Shown one piece after another: positions 61,589-64,000 of a DNA stretch of 64,000 bases. Below the pieces are notes generated by a model. That model did not search any database, was not told the DNA's origin, and was given only the letters and a program-made list of their open reading frames with translations. The DNA lies in NCBI GenBank assembly GCA_016711485.1, contig JADJSX010000008.1, forward strand, positions 434,001-498,000, written 5' to 3'. Source of the DNA: Leptospiraceae bacterium. GTDB taxonomy: Bacteria; Spirochaetota; Leptospiria; Leptospirales; Leptospiraceae. Each line of letters starts with the position of its first letter. Position 1 is the first letter of the stretch. The position numbers were made by a program, and so were the translations under genes.

Positions 61589-62887
61589 TTATTCGGGATA
61601 CAATACATCTATAAAAAGTATAAATTTATCCTTAAATGTTTTTGAAAATGTTCTTAATAGTAAATTTTCCATTATATCATGGTACGGTTGGCTAATGACC
61701 CAATTATTTCCTTGTCGATAGGATTCGTATAAATGATTTAGGAAATACGGTCTCCAACTCCAATTATTATTTCGCGCATTTCTCTGTATTATAATTTCTG
61801 AGTTTTTTTTCTTTATATAGTTTGGTGATCGTTGATTCCCATTCAAATCTGTGACAAAAAATCGAAAAATACTTTCATCAACTGTAAAAATTTCTGAGTA
61901 GGAAACTATATTGCCATCTTCTTTAAATTGGATTTCATCTCCTATTTTTTGAATCAGTATTTCAATTCTATTTTCCCAATTTACTTTGTGAACTATTTCT
62001 TCCACTTTCTTTGCATAAAAACTATTTAGCAATCGGTCTAATTGATTTGTGTATTTTATTTTTTCTGCCGGAGTTTGCATTGCTTTATCAAATAAGAATC
62101 CTTGTAGATAGCGGGATCCGAAACTCATAGCTTGGTGTAATTCATCCACAGTTTCAACACCTTCGAATAATAGAGATATACCCAAACTTTCGCCTAATCT
62201 TGAAAGAGTGTATAAAATTTCTCTATAACTGCGTTCTATAAGGGACAATCGCAACATTTGCATATCAACTTTAATAATATCAGGGCGAAAAATTCCGATT
62301 CGATCTAAATTTGAGGATTTAGAGCCTAAATCGTCTATCGCAATTAAAAAACCAAAATCTTTGTACATGTTAATAAGCGGTTTTAATACGTCCAAATTTT
62401 TGTGGATATAATCCTCAGTAATCTCAATTACTATTCTATTTGGAGAAATTCCTAATTCTTTTACTTTTCTAATGGTAGGAGGAACATCTTGGCTAGATCC
62501 AATAGTATCTATATAGGTCATCATGATTGCGGGAGAGATATTGATGAATAGTTTTGAGTCTGGATTTGAGTCTTGTGCTAACATTAATAGAGATTGTTCT
62601 CTCAGACTATGATCTATATTTTTTTGAAATTTTCGGAATTGATTAAACTTATTATTATCATTTCCATTTCCATTGAAATGGTTGTTTAATAGAAAAAATT
62701 CTCCAATCGAATGGACCGACCCGTCAGGGAATACAATTCTTGCCAAAGATTCATAACCAAAGACTGATTTATTTTCAATTGATAAAACTGGCTGGAAAAA
62801 AGGGACAACTTCCCCCAAGCTTAACCATTCCATCCATTCTTCCTGTGTTCTATTCAATTTTCCCTCTACTACCATATTGTTTTCCAC
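61589..62887 (-). CDS. EAL-domain cyclic-di-GMP phosphodiesterase
   Basis: This is a 432-aa cytosolic protein. The EAL domain (about residues 30-270) has the signature ESLAR in place of EALLR, with the first metal Glu intact. NISPAIM, ITEDYIHKN, DDLGSKSSNLDRI, PDIIKVD and LLFEGVETVDEL all appear in the usual order, and LQGFLFDKA closes the domain. The metal- and base-contributing residues I can locate are present, so cleavage of cyclic-di-GMP is likely. The C-terminal 160 residues resemble a DUF1631/YcgR-like or unclassified tail of unknown role. No GGDEF partner lies in the window. Confidence 0.88.
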   Translation of the reverse strand: MENNMVVEGKLNRTQEEWMEWLSLGEVVPFFQPVLSIENKSVFGYESLARIVFPDGSVHSIGEFFLLNNHFNGNGNDNNKFNQFRKFQKNIDHSLREQSLLMLAQDSNPDSKLFINISPAIMMTYIDTIGSSQDVPPTIRKVKELGISPNRIVIEITEDYIHKNLDVLKPLINMYKDFGFLIAIDDLGSKSSNLDRIGIFRPDIIKVDMQMLRLSLIERSYREILYTLSRLGESLGISLLFEGVETVDELHQAMSFGSRYLQGFLFDKAMQTPAEKIKYTNQLDRLLNSFYAKKVEEIVHKVNWENRIEILIQKIGDEIQFKEDGNIVSYSEIFTVDESIFRFFVTDLNGNQRSPNYIKKKNSEIIIQRNARNNNWSWRPYFLNHLYESYRQGNNWVISQPYHDIMENLLLRTFSKTFKDKFILFIDVLYPE

Positions 62888-63273
62888 TTTATTATAATCT
62901 ATTGCAAATCATATACCATAAGTCTATCTCCAGTTTTTTTCTGAAGTGTTCCATAGAGGAAATTTTCTAAACTATCCTAGTATAAACCATTTGTCTATAA
63001 AACAATAATTTGAGCATTTACCGATTAAGCTCAATGTACGGGCAGAATTGACCCTATGAAGTTTTTATACTTTGATCTAAATATATGAATCTGCTTGCAA
63101 AAAAAAGTTATGAAATCAATAAAAATTTTATACTTTAATGGTCTTATTTTTGCAAATAGACTTGTATGGGTGGCACTTATTGTTTTATTGAGATTTATGC
63201 GAATAAATTTTCTTAAAATCTAAGCATTCTTATTATTTTTGCTTAATAGATAAGCATCCAAAGGATTAAAAAT
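62888..63273. other. Gene-free gap upstream of the ATP-grasp gene
   Basis: Both flanking genes are divergent, so promoters lie here, but I could not fix a good -35/-10 pair. TATACCATAAGTC at about 62910 matches the left end of family I copy B, but no clear right end follows. Confidence 0.45.
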
Positions 63274-64000
63274 ATGAGTATTGCACTGAATTATCCTGAT
63301 TATTCCAAGGCCTATGACGAAATGTTCACTGGGCAAGAAAAACCTAGGGATCATTACAAAGAAGTGTTCGAGTTACTTTCTACCCTCGGGATTGGAGAGT
63401 TTAAAGAAAAGGAAATTTTAGCGAAACTAGTTTCTATTAACCAAGGAATAACTTTTACTGTATATAGCGACGGAAAAGGAATTGAACGGATTTTTCCATT
63501 CGACTTGATTCCTCGCATTATCCAAAAAGCAGAGTGGGATGTAATTGAAACAGGAATAAAACAGCGAATCAAAGCATTGAATCTTTTTCTAGCTGATATT
63601 TATTCCAATGGAGAAATTATTAAGGATGGAAAAATTCCTGCCGAATTAATCTATTCCTGTCCTGATTTTATAAAAGAAATGGTTGGTGTAAAAGTTCCTC
63701 ACAGTATTTATACTCATATTTCTGGAATCGATATTATCCGCGATGCTGACGGGGGATACTTTGTTTTAGAGGATAATTTACGAACTCCTTCTGGAATTTC
63801 TTACGTCCTTGAAAATCGAATTATTATGAAACGTATTTTCCCTGAAATTTTTAGGGAGAGTTCAGTATTGCGAGTAGATTCTTATCCAGCGCTCCTTCAT
63901 GAAATGCTCATGGAACTTGCTCCATCTGATAAAGAGAAACCGACTATCGTGCTTTTGACTCCTGGAGTTTATAATTCTGCTTATTATGAACATGTATTTC
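63274..64000 (+). CDS. Circularly permuted ATP-grasp protein (DUF404-like), cut by window edge
   Basis: The frame is open from ATG 63274 to the right edge (242 residues). The residues resemble the N-terminal part of the circularly permuted ATP-grasp family (DUF404/CP_ATPgrasp): PDYSKAYDEMFTG near the start, then RIFPFDLIPRII, and VLEDNLRTPSGISYVLENR (about 167-185), which is a well-known signature. Such proteins form amide bonds in peptide-like products, and often sit next to an alpha-E protein and a transglutaminase, which would be expected just beyond the window. Shine-Dalgarno AAAGGA lies 9-14 nt upstream. Confidence 0.85.
   Translation, partial: MSIALNYPDYSKAYDEMFTGQEKPRDHYKEVFELLSTLGIGEFKEKEILAKLVSINQGITFTVYSDGKGIERIFPFDLIPRIIQKAEWDVIETGIKQRIKALNLFLADIYSNGEIIKDGKIPAELIYSCPDFIKEMVGVKVPHSIYTHISGIDIIRDADGGYFVLEDNLRTPSGISYVLENRIIMKRIFPEIFRESSVLRVDSYPALLHEMLMELAPSDKEKPTIVLLTPGVYNSAYYEHVF

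Overview
The window is AT-rich, densely coding DNA (roughly 34-36% GC by eye) that reads as chromosome from a spirochaete of the Leptospiraceae, Leptospira-like. This is an inference from gene content and style: several class III nucleotide cyclases fused to sensor domains, cyclic-nucleotide-binding proteins, a FapA/DUF342 protein, spirochaetal-style lipoproteins, MORN proteins, an EAL protein, and frequent TTG and GTG starts. There is no rRNA, prophage, CRISPR array or intact transposase. Both ends are cut: a small membrane-protein gene runs off the left edge, and a circularly permuted ATP-grasp gene runs off the right edge.

Layout. 1-4.3 kb: membrane protein, SDR oxidoreductase, and a minus-strand operon methyltransferase > CoA-binding protein > FapA. 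4.4-9.9 kb: plus-strand run of an FN3/TPR exported protein, a TPR protein, a 7TM receptor-cyclase and a nucleoside deaminase. 9.9-19.5 kb: CNB-cyclase, unknown protein, zinc-ribbon class A PBP, two unknown exported proteins, M50B-like peptidase, UDP-glucuronate decarboxylase, flavin amine oxidase and a STAS protein. 20.5-31.8 kb: chemotaxis receptor, an uncharacterised 471-aa protein, acyl-CoA synthetase, metallophosphatase plus solo lipoyl protein, HATPase-like protein, LysM-M23 peptidase, DUF6941-like protein, and a transcarbamylase with altered ornithine motifs. 32-47 kb: lipase-like hydrolase, tRNA-Ile and tRNA-Ala, double-CNB regulator, hybrid histidine kinase, ceramidase, GH3 protein, MsrA, TPR lipoprotein, membrane metallophosphatase, DEAD-box helicase, GAF-cyclase and MORN lipoprotein. 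48-57 kb: the housekeeping block rpsU, yqeY, dnaG, rpoD, then a lipoprotein, HtrA protease, ruvB and a TonB-C-like protein. 57-64 kb: exported PEP-synthase-like protein, 2-hydroxyacid dehydrogenase, MORN protein, small zinc-finger protein, EAL protein and the ATP-grasp gene.

The most unusual structure is not a gene. Two families of small, non-coding, inverted-terminal-repeat elements (MITE-like) are scattered through the intergenic space. Family I has ends resembling TATACCAATTGCCAAAAGT; seven copies of 64-123 bp are seen. Family II has ends resembling TTATTAACTCACCTTACGC; about six copies of 67-264 bp are seen. One family I copy sits inside a decayed Fic-family gene, whose reading resumes on the other side. 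Another supplies the last codons and stop of the acyl-CoA synthetase. A third overlaps the apparent 5' extension of the PBP gene and so argues for a downstream start. One family II copy supplies the stop codon of the GAF-cyclase, and a half copy lies just upstream of the same gene.

The other theme is cyclic-nucleotide signalling. Three class III cyclases with three different inputs (7TM receptor, CNB, GAF with an intact NKFDE motif) and a double-CNB effector lie within 40 kb, beside a hybrid kinase, a chemotaxis receptor, an EAL phosphodiesterase and a STAS protein.
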